A DNA stretch of 19,866 nucleotides from Candidatus Methylomirabilota bacterium (GCA_016209725.1 JACQVO010000132.1:1-19866), one strand, 5' to 3'. Shown: positions 6,811 through 13,855, counted from the stretch's first letter. The notes: generated from the sequence alone by a model not told the origin. Translations and numbers: made by a program.

Positions 6811-8506
6811 AGCTCATACGGACCAGCCGCACCTCCCGCGCCGGCGCGGGCGGCACCTGGAGGTACTTCAGGGCCTCCCGGGCGATTTCACGGAACGTGG
6901 GCGCCGCGATGGCGGCCCCCCAGCGGAGCGTCTCGGGCTCGTCGATCAGTACCAGGATCACCAGGCGCGGCGCCTCGGCCGGCACCGCGCCGACGAAGGA
7001 GGCCACCACCTTCTGGTGGGAATAGCGGCCGGTGGCGGGGTCCATTTTCTGCGCCGTCCCGGTCTTGCCCGCCACGCTGTACCCTTCCGGGGCGGCCTCC
7101 TTACCCGTGCCCTCTTCCACGACCCCCTTCAACATGGTGAGGAGGGTCTGCGCCGTCTCCGCGGAGATGACCCGGCGGATCACCACCGGCCCGACCCGGC
7201 GGGCGAGCGAGCCGTCCTGGGCGCGCAGCCCCCGCACCACATGGGGACGGATCAGGTTCCCGCCGTTGGCCAGGGCGGCAAAGGCGGTGGTGATCTGGAC
7301 GGGTGTCACCGAGATCTCCTGGCCCAGGGATAACACCGACAGCGACAGGGCCGACCATCCCTTGGGGCGCCGCATGAGACCCGGCGTCTCCCCCGGCAGA
7401 TCCAGGCCGGTCAAGCTGCCGAAGCCGAACCCGCTGATGTAGTGGTAGTAGAGGCTCTTGCCCAGCTTCTGTCCGATCTTGATGGCGCCCACGTTGCTGG
7501 AATGCGTCAGGATCTCCTGGACCGTCAGCCACCCGTATTTCTCATGATCCCGGATGGTGACGCCGCTCACCTCGATGGCGCCGTTCTCCCCGAAGAACCG
7601 GTCGCCCGGGCGAACCACCCCCTCCTCCAGGGCACCGGCCAGCAGGATCACCTTGAAGACCGAGCCGGGCTCCAAGGCATCGGTGGCAGCCCGGTTGCGT
7701 CGGGCGGCGCTGCCGGCCTTCCGGTATTCATTGGGATCGTAGGTCGGCTGGTTGGCCAGCGCCAGGATCTCGCCGGACCAGGGGTCCATCACGATCGCCG
7801 TGCCGGCCTTGGCGCGGGACCGCTCCACCGCCCGCTGGAGCTCCCGCTCGGTGATGTACTGGAGGACTTCGTCGATGGTCAGGGTGAGATCGAAGATGGG
7901 GCGTGGCCGTCCCGCCTCCTCCTGGCGGAAGACGAGGCGGCCCAGGGCGTCCTGCTGCGCCACCACGGACTGCGGCTGCCCCCCCAGGAGGTCGTCGTAC
8001 TGGTGCTCCAGTCCCTCCAGGCCGCGGTCGTCCAGACCCACCATCCCCAGGACGTGCGCCGCCGATTCCTGCCGCGGATAGTAGCGCCGGCTCTCCGGGA
8101 ACAGGCCGATGCCCTTGAGGTTCAGATCGCCGATGGCCGCGGCCTGGGCGGGCTCGAGTTGGCGCTGGAGCCAGACGAATGGTTTGTCGGTGGTGAGCCG
8201 GGCCACGATCTCCTGGGGGGGCTGGCCCAGAATCGGGGCCAAGGTCTTCGCCGTGCGCGCCGGGTTCTCGATCGCCGCCGGCTGGGCGAAGAGCGAGTGG
8301 ACCTTCAGGCTGACCGCCAGTTCACGGCCGGTCCGGTCGTAGATCGTGCCCCGGCGGGACAGGAGGGGCAGGCGGCGCTGATACTGCCTGGTGGCGCGCT
8401 CGCTCAGGCGGTCACCCTGCTGGATCTGAAGGGAAAAAAGCTTCGCCGCAACGCTGCAGAGGCTCAGCAGGAGCAGGAGGAAGATGCAGAGGATACGACC
8501 GCGCAT
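6809..8506 (-). CDS. ftsI: Peptidoglycan D,D-transpeptidase (class B PBP3)
   Basis: This 565-residue class B penicillin-binding protein crosslinks septal peptidoglycan from the periplasmic face. One N-terminal signal-anchor helix spans residues 4-21. A PBP dimer domain follows, with RRGTIYDRTGRELAVS near 51. The transpeptidase domain carries the three catalytic motifs: SVFK with Ser282 and Lys285, SSN at 336-338, and KTGT at 481-484. No PASTA domain is present, which fits FtsI rather than the spore or PASTA-type paralogues. The ATG at 8506 has GGAGGAGG about 10 bases upstream. Its stop codon lies in the hairpin repeat that separates it from murE. FtsL is encoded just upstream, the normal divisome order. 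Confidence 0.96.
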   Translation of the reverse strand: MRGRILCIFLLLLLSLCSVAAKLFSLQIQQGDRLSERATRQYQRRLPLLSRRGTIYDRTGRELAVSLKVHSLFAQPAAIENPARTAKTLAPILGQPPQEIVARLTTDKPFVWLQRQLEPAQAAAIGDLNLKGIGLFPESRRYYPRQESAAHVLGMVGLDDRGLEGLEHQYDDLLGGQPQSVVAQQDALGRLVFRQEEAGRPRPIFDLTLTIDEVLQYITERELQRAVERSRAKAGTAIVMDPWSGEILALANQPTYDPNEYRKAGSAARRNRAATDALEPGSVFKVILLAGALEEGVVRPGDRFFGENGAIEVSGVTIRDHEKYGWLTVQEILTHSSNVGAIKIGQKLGKSLYYHYISGFGFGSLTGLDLPGETPGLMRRPKGWSALSLSVLSLGQEISVTPVQITTAFAALANGGNLIRPHVVRGLRAQDGSLARRVGPVVIRRVISAETAQTLLTMLKGVVEEGTGKEAAPEGYSVAGKTGTAQKMDPATGRYSHQKVVASFVGAVPAEAPRLVILVLIDEPETLRWGAAIAAPTFREIAREALKYLQVPPAPAREVRLVRMS

Positions 8507-8614
8507 GGCTGTCAGGCCTCCTCCCCGGCCCGGGAAGCGATCAGTGCGGAATGCGCGTGACCATTGACGGGTCCGCCTGTGCTGCGCTCGGGCGTGACGG
8601 CCGGCCCGGGCGGG

Positions 8615-8977
8615 TCACTGGACCGTCGGCTCGGGGACCAGCACGACCTGCCCTGGCTTCGGCGTCACCATCCCCAGGCGCCTGCGGGCGACCTCTTCCA
8701 CCCGTCGCAGGGAGCGAAGCTGGCCCCGCTCGAGTTTCAGCATCTTGTCTTCCTGGATCAGGGCCGCCTGTTGCTCTCGCAGCCGTTCGATCGCATACCC
8801 CAGACGCACCACGGAGATGTGCTGCCACACGTACAGGAGCGCCGCCACCAGGATCACGGCGCCCAGGGCCACGCCGGAGAGGAGCTCCCAGGACTCCCAC
8901 CGGACCCGGGAGCGGCGGGCCGCCGGCCGGGATGCCACGGAAACGCCGGGTCCCACCCCACCGATGGCCTGGGACAT
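8615..8977 (-). CDS. ftsL: Cell division protein FtsL
   Basis: This is a 120-residue bitopic protein. It has a basic cytoplasmic N-terminus (about 1-33), one transmembrane helix around residues 34-52 (LSGVALGAVILVAALLYVW), and a periplasmic coiled coil (about 58-90, AIERLREQQAALIQEDKML) ending in RRLGMVTPKPGQVV, typical of FtsL. FtsL pairs with FtsB and FtsQ to control FtsWI. Sequence identity within the family is low, so the call rests on architecture, the RLGM-x-P-x-PGQ ending and position between rsmH and ftsI. It starts one base after the rsmH stop, so translational coupling is likely. A 108-bp gap without a gene follows before ftsI. Confidence 0.92.
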   Translation of the reverse strand: MSQAIGGVGPGVSVASRPAARRSRVRWESWELLSGVALGAVILVAALLYVWQHISVVRLGYAIERLREQQAALIQEDKMLKLERGQLRSLRRVEEVARRRLGMVTPKPGQVVLVPEPTVQ

Positions 8978-8978
8978 G

Positions 8979-9881
8979 TCAGCCCGCCTTCGGCGCCGCG
9001 GGCGACCGCTCGAGGGCCCGGAGCTTGGCGCTGCGCGCCCGTGGATTGGCGGCGACCTCGGCCTCCCCGGGGGTGACCGGCCGCTTCGTCAGGATCCGCA
9101 CCCCGCCCGCCGCCTGCAGCCCCCGCCACAACTGCTTCACGATTCGGTCCTCCAGAGAATGGAAGCTGATGACGGCGATGCGGCCGGCCGCCCGAAGGCG
9201 CGAGACCGCAGCCTCGAGCGCCGTGGCGAGTCCGGTCAACTCGTCATTCACCGCGATGCGGAGCGCCTGGAACGTTCGGGTCGCCGGGTGAATCTGCCGC
9301 GGCCACGCGGTCCGGGGGATGGCCCGGGCCACCACGTCCGCCAGGGCGACCGTCGTCTCGATGGGGGCCCGCCGGCGCGCCTCCACGATGGCCCAGGCGA
9401 TCCGGCGGGACCAGCGCTCCTCGCCCCAGCGGAAGATCAGGTCGGCCAGTTCCCGCTCCGGCAGGCGGGACAGGAGCCCGGCTGCGGTTTCTCCTCCGCT
9501 CCGGTCCATCCGCATGTCCAGCGGGCCCCCGCGTCCGAAGGAGAAGCCGCGCTCGGCCGTGTCAAGCTGCAGCGAGGACGCTCCCAGGTCGAACAGGATC
9601 CCGTCGAACTCCGTCCCCTCCCCGATCAGGTCGGCCAATGCTTCATACCGACCCTGGAGCAACCTCGCCCGTGGACCGAAGGGAGCGACCCTCTGACGCG
9701 CCTCAACCAGGGCCTCGGTGTCCCGGTCAATGCCCAAGAGCGTGCCGGTCGGCTCGCTCGCCTGCAGGACGGCCTCTGCGTGTCCCCCCAGCCCGACGGT
9801 GGCATCCAGGTAGTTTCCCCCCGGCCTGGGCTGGAGGAGTGCGAGGACTTCCGCACGAAGGACCGGGACATGCCCGGTCAC
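8979..9881 (-). CDS. rsmH: 16S rRNA (cytosine(1402)-N(4))-methyltransferase
   Basis: RsmH (MraW) uses S-adenosylmethionine to methylate N4 of C1402 in 16S rRNA. The 300-residue protein has the family hallmarks: HVPVLRAEVLALL at the N-terminus, the SAM-binding YLDATVGLGGHAEAVL near 24, LGIDRDTEAL near 48, FDLGASSLQLDTAERGFSF near 96, DMRMD, HPATRTFQALRIAVNDEL near 200 and ISFHSLEDRIVK near 243. The GTG start at 9881 overlaps the STAS gene stop by one base (TAGTG), implying coupled translation. It is complete and of normal length. Confidence 0.97.
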   Translation of the reverse strand: MTGHVPVLRAEVLALLQPRPGGNYLDATVGLGGHAEAVLQASEPTGTLLGIDRDTEALVEARQRVAPFGPRARLLQGRYEALADLIGEGTEFDGILFDLGASSLQLDTAERGFSFGRGGPLDMRMDRSGGETAAGLLSRLPERELADLIFRWGEERWSRRIAWAIVEARRRAPIETTVALADVVARAIPRTAWPRQIHPATRTFQALRIAVNDELTGLATALEAAVSRLRAAGRIAVISFHSLEDRIVKQLWRGLQAAGGVRILTKRPVTPGEAEVAANPRARSAKLRALERSPAAPKAG

Positions 9882-10252
9882 TATGCGGCCAGGGCCGCTG
9901 CCGCCTCTGGATGGATCCCGACCAGGACATCCAGGGCAGCCTGGACCGAGTCGAACACCTGGAACAGGGAATCCACCCGCAGGTCCCGCATCCTCGCGAC
10001 GAGGCCCGCATCCAGGTTGGCCAGCGCGAGCGTCCCGCCCAATTCCCGCGCGCGGCAGAGGCGCTCAACCAGAACGCCGAGGCTCATGGCGTCCATCCGC
10101 CGCACGCCCTGGCAATCCACGATCAGCGTCCGGCAGCCGTCCCGCAGGAGGGTGCCGGCGGTGTTCTTGATCTCCACCATGGTGCGGATCCCGAGGTCTC
10201 CCTGCGGGTCAATCACCGCCACCTTGTGGGCTTCCGACCAGCGGACCTGCAT
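9881..10252 (-). CDS. STAS-domain protein, atypical phosphorylation site
   Basis: This 123-residue protein has the STAS fold seen in anti-anti-sigma factors of the SpoIIAA/RsbV type, which normally release sigma factors by binding an anti-sigma kinase. The alignable core is VAVIDPQGDLGIRT, then TLIVDCQGVRRMDAMSLGVL, then GTLALANLD. The usual D-S-S-G-L-G motif reads D54-A-M-S-L-G here. The two positions that normally hold serines are Ala55 and Met56, and Ser57 sits where glycine is usual. Classical phospho-switching is therefore doubtful. The ATG at 10252 has GGAGGG about 4-6 bases upstream, overlapping the stop region of the preceding small gene. A STAS gene between mraZ and rsmH is not standard in dcw clusters. 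Confidence 0.88.
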   Translation of the reverse strand: MQVRWSEAHKVAVIDPQGDLGIRTMVEIKNTAGTLLRDGCRTLIVDCQGVRRMDAMSLGVLVERLCRARELGGTLALANLDAGLVARMRDLRVDSLFQVFDSVQAALDVLVGIHPEAAAALAA

Positions 10253-10262
10253 GGGTTCCCTC

Positions 10263-10439
10263 CTACAGGTAAGCGATGCGCCGCATCCGATCCAGATCCA
10301 CCTGCGACAACCGTGGCACGTGTCGAACGCGCTGCCCCCAGACCCGGCGGAACCATCCGGGGGCCGCGGCTCCCAGGGTCCACCGCCGGGCGGGCTGGCG
10401 GCGTCTGCGCGTCCGTTCCTCTCGTCGTGGCTCTGCCAT
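10263..10439 (-). CDS. Small arginine-rich protein of unknown function
   Basis: This is a 58-residue ORF with a strong ribosome binding site (GGGAGG about 5 bases before ATG 10439). Its stop codon overlaps the GGAGGG that serves the STAS gene. Seventeen of its 58 residues are arginine, including RRRR at 11-14. A tryptophan-containing middle (APGWFRRVWG, 27-36) is followed by a likely helical end, HVPRLSQVDLDRMRRIAYL. I do not recognise the family. The composition suggests nucleic-acid or acidic-membrane binding; that is inference. Tight placement between mraZ and STAS argues that it is real. An upstream in-frame start would extend it to 93 residues, but that version overlaps mraZ and lacks a good ribosome binding site. 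Confidence 0.65.
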   Translation of the reverse strand: MAEPRREERTRRRRQPARRWTLGAAAPGWFRRVWGQRVRHVPRLSQVDLDRMRRIAYL

Positions 10440-10471
10440 GATGCCTCCCTTCCCGGTCATTGGGATTTGGA

Positions 10472-10903
10472 TTACACTCCCAGGTCGCCCAGCTTGGCCG
10501 ACAACTCCTCGGATGACGGGGACGCGCTCAACTTGGCCAGCCACCTGGCCTTGTCCCAGATCTCCATCTCGTCCATGACCCCGATGATCACCACCTCTCG
10601 GGTTATTCCGGCTCGCTGCCGCAGTCCCTGCGAGAGGAGGATCCGTCCCTGCGGGTCGATCTCCACATCCTCCGCCGAGGAGTACACAACGCGCAGGAAG
10701 TCGCGCCGATCACGCTTGAACGTCGGGTTGCCGCGGATGCGAGCCTCCAGCTCCCGCCACGTCTTCAGAGGATAGGCGGTGATGTAGCCATCGGAGCTGG
10801 TGAGGACGAGCTTCTTCTCCTTCTTCAGCGCCTCGCGGAGCTTCGCCGGGATGCTCAGGCGACCCTTGTCGTCAATGGCGTGTTCGTGCTGACCTCGGAA
10901 CAC
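10472..10903 (-). CDS. mraZ: Transcriptional regulator MraZ
   Basis: MraZ is a 143-residue DNA-binding protein with two SpoVT-AbrB-like domains, and normally represses the dcw operon that it heads. Both signature loops are visible: IDDKGRLSIP near residue 10 and IDPQGRILLS near 82. The start is GTG at 10903, giving MFRGQHEHAIDDKGR, the standard N-terminus. A G-run lies about 6 bases upstream and there is no strong Shine-Dalgarno sequence. Its own operator and promoter lie 47-112 bases upstream. The gene is complete and first in the operon. Confidence 0.97.
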   Translation of the reverse strand: MFRGQHEHAIDDKGRLSIPAKLREALKKEKKLVLTSSDGYITAYPLKTWRELEARIRGNPTFKRDRRDFLRVVYSSAEDVEIDPQGRILLSQGLRQRAGITREVVIIGVMDEMEIWDKARWLAKLSASPSSEELSAKLGDLGV

Positions 10904-10949
10904 GGCGGCCCCCGTTCAACCCACCGGATGGGAGCGGGATGGGATGTTA

Positions 10950-10974
10950 ATCCATCTCATCCCACTTTCTCCCA
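10950..10974 (-). promoter_or_regulatory. MraZ operator (three boxes at 10-bp spacing)
   Basis: Read on the minus strand, TGGGA (10974-10970), TGGGA (10964-10960) and TGGAT (10954-10950) are separated by exactly 5 bases each. This matches the direct-repeat TGGGN-N5 operator established for MraZ in E. coli and Mycoplasma. The boxes lie just downstream of the -10 element, consistent with autorepression. Two further TGGGA boxes on the opposite strand (10929-10933, 10940-10944) sit closer to the gene. Confidence 0.85.
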
Positions 10975-10987
10975 CTTTTCGGCGCAC

Positions 10988-11015
10988 AATATACCTGGAC
11001 GAAACGCCGTGTCAA
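10988..11015 (-). promoter_or_regulatory. Promoter of the dcw operon
   Basis: On the minus strand a consensus -35 TTGACA (11015-11010) is followed after 16 bases by a -10 TATATT (10993-10988). Transcription would start near 10981, immediately before the MraZ boxes, leaving a leader of roughly 78 bases before the mraZ GTG. Confidence 0.85.
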
Positions 11016-11154
11016 GAGAAATTATTCAGATTTATCAAAGGGTTTCGATGGATCAGGAAGGTCTGACAATCTTAGGCCCTAGTCCTGGTGCGGCCCCATT
11101 TCAAACCACCCAAGGCCTGGGTGCGAACCCGACAGGTGGTGGGCATCTGGATTT

Positions 11155-11232
11155 CGTGTTCGTGATCGTGTTCGTGTCCGACCACGGTCACGGTCACGCT
11201 CCACGGTCACGGTCCGTGTCCGTCACGGTCAC
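11155..11232. repeat. Hexanucleotide CGTGNN/CACGGT repeat, copy 1
   Basis: Hexamers CGTGTT, CGTGAT, CGTGTT, CGTGTC are followed by CACGGT, CACGGT, CACGCT and further CACGGT units. The two halves are complementary in their CGTG/CACG cores, so the stretch can form imperfect hairpins. It overlaps the last codons of the four-helix-bundle gene and lies on its 3' side. Confidence 0.8.
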
Positions 11233-11591
11233 CCTCTCTGGCGCCCGAGCGACTTGATCAGATTGGTGAGCATCTGCAGCACTCTTGCATAGTCAGCCCG
11301 TAACTTCACACCGATTTCTCTCGACAGGTATCCGAGATCCATCGCCAGGAGGAGATGATACCCGGCCTCGCCCGCCGACCCCCGGGCAATCCCGGCAAAG
11401 CTCCGATACTCCGCCCGGGAGTTTCGATTTGCCCCCTCAACAAGATTGGAAGGCGCCGAGCAAGCGGCCTTGCGGAGCTGCGCGGTCAAGCCGAACTGTT
11501 CCGCCTTCGGGAAGGACTCGGTGACTCGGTAGACATCGAGGGCCAGCCGATGGGCCAATTTGAATACATCCAGGTCCTCCACGCTCCGCAT
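11229..11591 (-). CDS. Four-helix-bundle protein (23S rRNA IVS type)
   Basis: This 120-residue protein belongs to the four-helix-bundle family first seen in intervening sequences of 23S rRNA genes. Landmarks are DLDVFKLAHRLALDVYRVT near residue 6, FPKAEQFGLTAQLRKAACSAPSNLVEGA near 27, EYRSFAGIARGSAGEAGYHLLLAMDLGYL near 61, and a closing helix LQMLTNLIKSLGR. Biochemical function is not established; it is usually complete and stand-alone, as here. The ATG at 11591 has AGGAGAGG four bases upstream. Hexanucleotide repeats lie on both sides (11155-11232 and 11623-11750), which suggests a discrete inserted unit. It converges toward the dcw promoter region but does not overlap it. Confidence 0.93.
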   Translation of the reverse strand: MRSVEDLDVFKLAHRLALDVYRVTESFPKAEQFGLTAQLRKAACSAPSNLVEGANRNSRAEYRSFAGIARGSAGEAGYHLLLAMDLGYLSREIGVKLRADYARVLQMLTNLIKSLGRQRG

Positions 11592-11622
11592 GCGTCCTCT
11601 CCTTTCGCGCTGCTGCTCACGC

Positions 11623-11750
11623 CGTGTTCGTGTCCGCCACGGTCACGGTCACGCCCCACGGTCACGGTCCTTCGTGTTCGTGCCCATGTTCGTGTCCGCC
11701 ACGGTCACGGTCACGATCACGGTCACGGCTCTTCTCCGCCACGCTCACGG
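11623..11750. repeat. Hexanucleotide CGTGNN/CACGGT repeat, copy 2
   Basis: This is a longer copy of the same type as 11155-11232. CGTGTTCGTGTCCG is followed by runs of CACGGT, then a second CGTGTTCGTGCCCATGTT block and a second CACGGTCACGGTCACG block. It sits on the 5' side of the four-helix-bundle gene. Confidence 0.8.
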
Positions 11751-11811
11751 TTCTATTCCGTGTCCCTCCCTACAAACGGCCGCGTCACGATTCACGTCCT
11801 CCCAACGTAGG

Positions 11812-11878
11812 GCAGCATCAGGCACCCGCACAGAAGCAAGAGCAGAGTTATAATACCTATAATGCAACGTCCCCTAAC
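11812..11878. repeat. Composite TATAAT repeat, copy A
   Basis: The core (11842-11878) contains TATAATACCTATAAT followed by GCAACGTCCCCTAAC. It matches copy B (15238-15274) at 35 of 37 positions by direct comparison. The upstream part (GCAGCATC...) is a diverged version of the GCAGCATGGGACAGCAGC stretch found in copies B and C. Confidence 0.8.
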
Positions 11879-12129
11879 TGCCGGAATTTGCATCTGAAAT
11901 TGCTTGACATCCGGGGAGAAGCATCAGACACTGCGCCTCCTTTTTCGTTGTTCGCAGAGAGGAAGCCTGAGTTCCATGATACTGAGAGTGCTCAGTCAAC
12001 AGATTCATGGAAGCCCCAGGTGGACGGTGGACCGGCGCTGTCTCGCCGCTGCCGGCCATCAGGTCTGGATGCCGCTCGTCCGAGGAGGGGTATAGGGTTC
12101 TCGCGGATTGTGTCTCTCGTCGACTCTCC
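11879..12129. other. Non-coding stretch before the 12130 hairpin
   Basis: I see no convincing gene here. A TTGACA hexamer occurs at 11904-11909 without a matching -10. A 39-codon open frame (11976-12095) has only a distant GAGAGGAAG upstream and no recognisable product. Confidence 0.4.
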
Positions 12130-12163
12130 AGAAGCCCTAGAGCCCCGAATGCTCTGGGCTTCT
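12130..12163 (+). terminator. Stem-loop, possible intrinsic terminator
   Basis: AGAAGCCCTAGAGC (12130-12143) pairs with GCTCTGGGCTTCT (12151-12163), 13 pairs with one bulged T and a 7-base loop. It is followed by TGCTTTG, a weak U-rich tail. It lies upstream of the 12240 gene and could end a transcript coming from the left. Confidence 0.5.
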
Positions 12164-12239
12164 TGCTTTGATGACACCCGACGAGGGTGGGCTTGGGGTG
12201 ACTTTCAGTCCTGATCCTCGATCGTGGAGCGAGGGACGG

Positions 12240-13097
12240 ATGCGGACGGATCGCCGGTTGACCGACGAAGAGTGCTGGAGGCTCTTACTGCACCTCTTTC
12301 CCGGGGGGCTGGAGGATCCCCTCCTCCTCCAGGAGCTAGCCCCGGAGGGCTGGGAGCAGTCTCCCCTGCGGCTCGTGTTCCATCCGACGGTGGACCAGAT
12401 GTACGACGAAGTGGTGCGAATCCACACGAACATCCAGGAACTCTTGGCGGCAAGGGGGCGGGCGGGTGCAACTCCCCCGCCCTCGCTCGAGGAGATCCGC
12501 AGAGAGTACCGGGCGGAACCGAGTCAGCCTCGAACGGAGTGCGGGGATCTGGTGGGCCTCTGCCTGTGGGATGTGTTCTCGGATAATCATGATGTCTTCA
12601 CGCCGCAGGGCCTGCTCGTGGACCTGGGTTCCTTCCGGGGCAGTGCCGGATTCATCGCGGACTTCCGGAAGACAGGCGGCGAGTCCGGCGGCGGGTGCCG
12701 AGAGACTTGGGATTACCTGGACTTCTACATGGGGACCGCCCTCGTGGGCCACCGGGCCGATTTGGCCCCGGTGTACGAGTTGATCTTCCGGCGCATGAAA
12801 CCCATGGGGCTGGACTGGCGCTACGTTCACCCGCGCCTGTACCTTGTCGAGCTTGGTGGTCTGGCTGACCTCCAAGAAGACAGTGACAAACCGGAGTGGC
12901 TGGGCTATGACCCCTCCCAGGCCATCGCCCGCGAGCAGGAGCGGCGACAGCGCCGGCAAGCAACCGCCGAACTGCGAGACCTCTTGGACAAGGACTACCA
13001 GGAATCGGCGGAGCAGGCCCGACGGAACCCGGCCCCACGGACGGTCCAGGCGTATCGCCACGTCTATGGCCGATGGCCGGACGGGTGGCCGCCCTAG
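12240..13097 (+). CDS. Hypothetical protein, unrecognised family
   Basis: This is a 285-residue soluble protein with no family I can name. It has no signal peptide or membrane segments. Notable stretches are ECWRLLLHLFPGGLEDPLLL near the start, FHPTVDQMYDEVVRIHTNI, a central CGDLVGLCLWDVFSDNHDVF, then LLVDLGSFRGSAGFIADF, WDYLDFYMGTALVGHRADL and WRYVHPRLYLVELGGL. A charged helical tail (AREQERRQRRQATAELRDLL) ends in YRHVYGRWPDGWPP. Codon use and amino-acid pattern look like a true gene. I chose ATG 12240 because GAGG lies 5 bases upstream; ATG 12171 in frame would add 23 residues without a ribosome binding site. No partner gene is evident. Confidence 0.75.
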   Translation: MRTDRRLTDEECWRLLLHLFPGGLEDPLLLQELAPEGWEQSPLRLVFHPTVDQMYDEVVRIHTNIQELLAARGRAGATPPPSLEEIRREYRAEPSQPRTECGDLVGLCLWDVFSDNHDVFTPQGLLVDLGSFRGSAGFIADFRKTGGESGGGCRETWDYLDFYMGTALVGHRADLAPVYELIFRRMKPMGLDWRYVHPRLYLVELGGLADLQEDSDKPEWLGYDPSQAIAREQERRQRRQATAELRDLLDKDYQESAEQARRNPAPRTVQAYRHVYGRWPDGWPP

Positions 13098-13100
13098 CAC

Positions 13101-13115
13101 GCCTCTGAAAGAGGC
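13101..13115 (+). terminator. Short hairpin after the 12240 gene
   Basis: GCCTCT-GAA-AGAGGC begins four bases after the stop codon at 13097. The six-pair stem has no T-run after it, so termination is only a possibility. Confidence 0.35.
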
Positions 13116-13213
13116 CCATCTGCCGCGTTGGCGTGCCGGGTTCCCATCCGGAGGATGGGTGCGGCACTTCGACGTACGACCCGAGTACGCCTCGCGCCTC
13201 GTGAGGAGTTGAG

Positions 13214-13444
13214 ATGCACTGGGACATCCGCCGTCATGGGCAGCCGATCACCCTGGAGCAATACCACAGCCTCCCGGAGGCGCCGCTTGAGCTCATAGCC
13301 GGGCACCTCTACGGGCGCCAGGAGCATCGGGTCACGCTCCTCGGGGTTCTCCTCCAGAACGTGGGCATTGACGCCGCCGTGCGCCTCGGGGACCTCGCGG
13401 TCTGGAAGGAGGCGATCGCGGCCCGGGAGCGGGCGGAGTCCTAG
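13214..13444 (+). CDS. Small hypothetical protein, Uma2-like N-terminus
   Basis: This 76-residue ORF has a good ribosome binding site (GAGGAG, about 5 bases before ATG 13214). The first half, ITLEQYHSLPEAPLELIAGHLYG, resembles the opening of Uma2-family proteins (L-T-x-x-x-Y-x-x-L-P-x-x-x-x-E-L-I-x-G). The second half (HRVTLLGVLLQNVGIDAAVRLG) is a short helical segment, not the Uma2 nuclease core. It may be a stand-alone small protein or a truncated relative; I cannot decide. It follows the 12240 gene by 116 bp in the same direction, and the decayed DUF433/DUF5615 pair comes next. Confidence 0.6.
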   Translation: MHWDIRRHGQPITLEQYHSLPEAPLELIAGHLYGRQEHRVTLLGVLLQNVGIDAAVRLGDLAVWKEAIAARERAES

Positions 13445-13545
13445 GCAGCACGTCCCGGCGGCAGGTGCGGGCACTGCGGACGACCCCCTGTGCTGCCACT
13501 GGGGCCGCAAGTCGGAAGAGCGTATTGGGGGACCTGGTCCATAGC

Positions 13546-13850
13546 TTGACAACACCAGAGAGCTGGACGGAGTCGTTCGCGTTGGCAAGACGCGAGTAAC
13601 CCTGCACACCGTTGCGGAAGCGTTCAACGAGGGGGCAACTGCCGAGGAGATCGTCCAGCAGTATCCCTCGCTCAGTCTGGCTGATGTGTATCAGGTCATC
13701 GGCTATTACCTTCGGCGAACCGCCGAGGTCGAGGCCTACCTACGCCAGCGAAGGGCCGACGCTGAAGCTGTCCGCAGGCAGAACGAATCCCGCCTGGATC
13801 CGCAGGGTGTGCGCGATCGTTTGCTTTCCCGCCGAGCGCGTGAAGCATAG
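13546..13850 (+). pseudogene. DUF433-family antitoxin, frameshifted
   Basis: The main body reads GVVRVGKTRVTLHTVAEAFN, then EGATAEEIVQQYPSLSLADV and YQVIGYYLRRTAEVEAYL, a clear DUF433 antitoxin that normally pairs with a DUF5615 PIN-like toxin. In its reading frame no ATG, GTG or TTG lies between the upstream TAG (13542-13544) and this body. One frame over, TTG 13546 opens MTTPES, a typical N-terminus for this family. Joining the two needs a single base added near 13563 (AGC then CTG GAC GGA). A one-base deletion is therefore the simplest reading, although a sequencing error cannot be excluded. The C-terminus ends LLSRRAREA five bases before the toxin remnant's ATG. Confidence 0.75.
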
Positions 13851-13855
13851 GAGCG

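Noticed and set aside
4206..6812. 868-codon plus-strand open frame
   Set aside because: It is antisense to the membrane MurF-type gene, the hydrolase and murE; long antisense frames are expected at this GC content.
11155..11750. CRISPR-like array
   Set aside because: The repeats are 6-base units without regular unique spacers and no cas gene is present.
11976..12095. 39-codon open frame beginning MILRVLSQQIHGS
   Set aside because: The ribosome binding site is distant, no family is recognisable, and conservation cannot be tested here.
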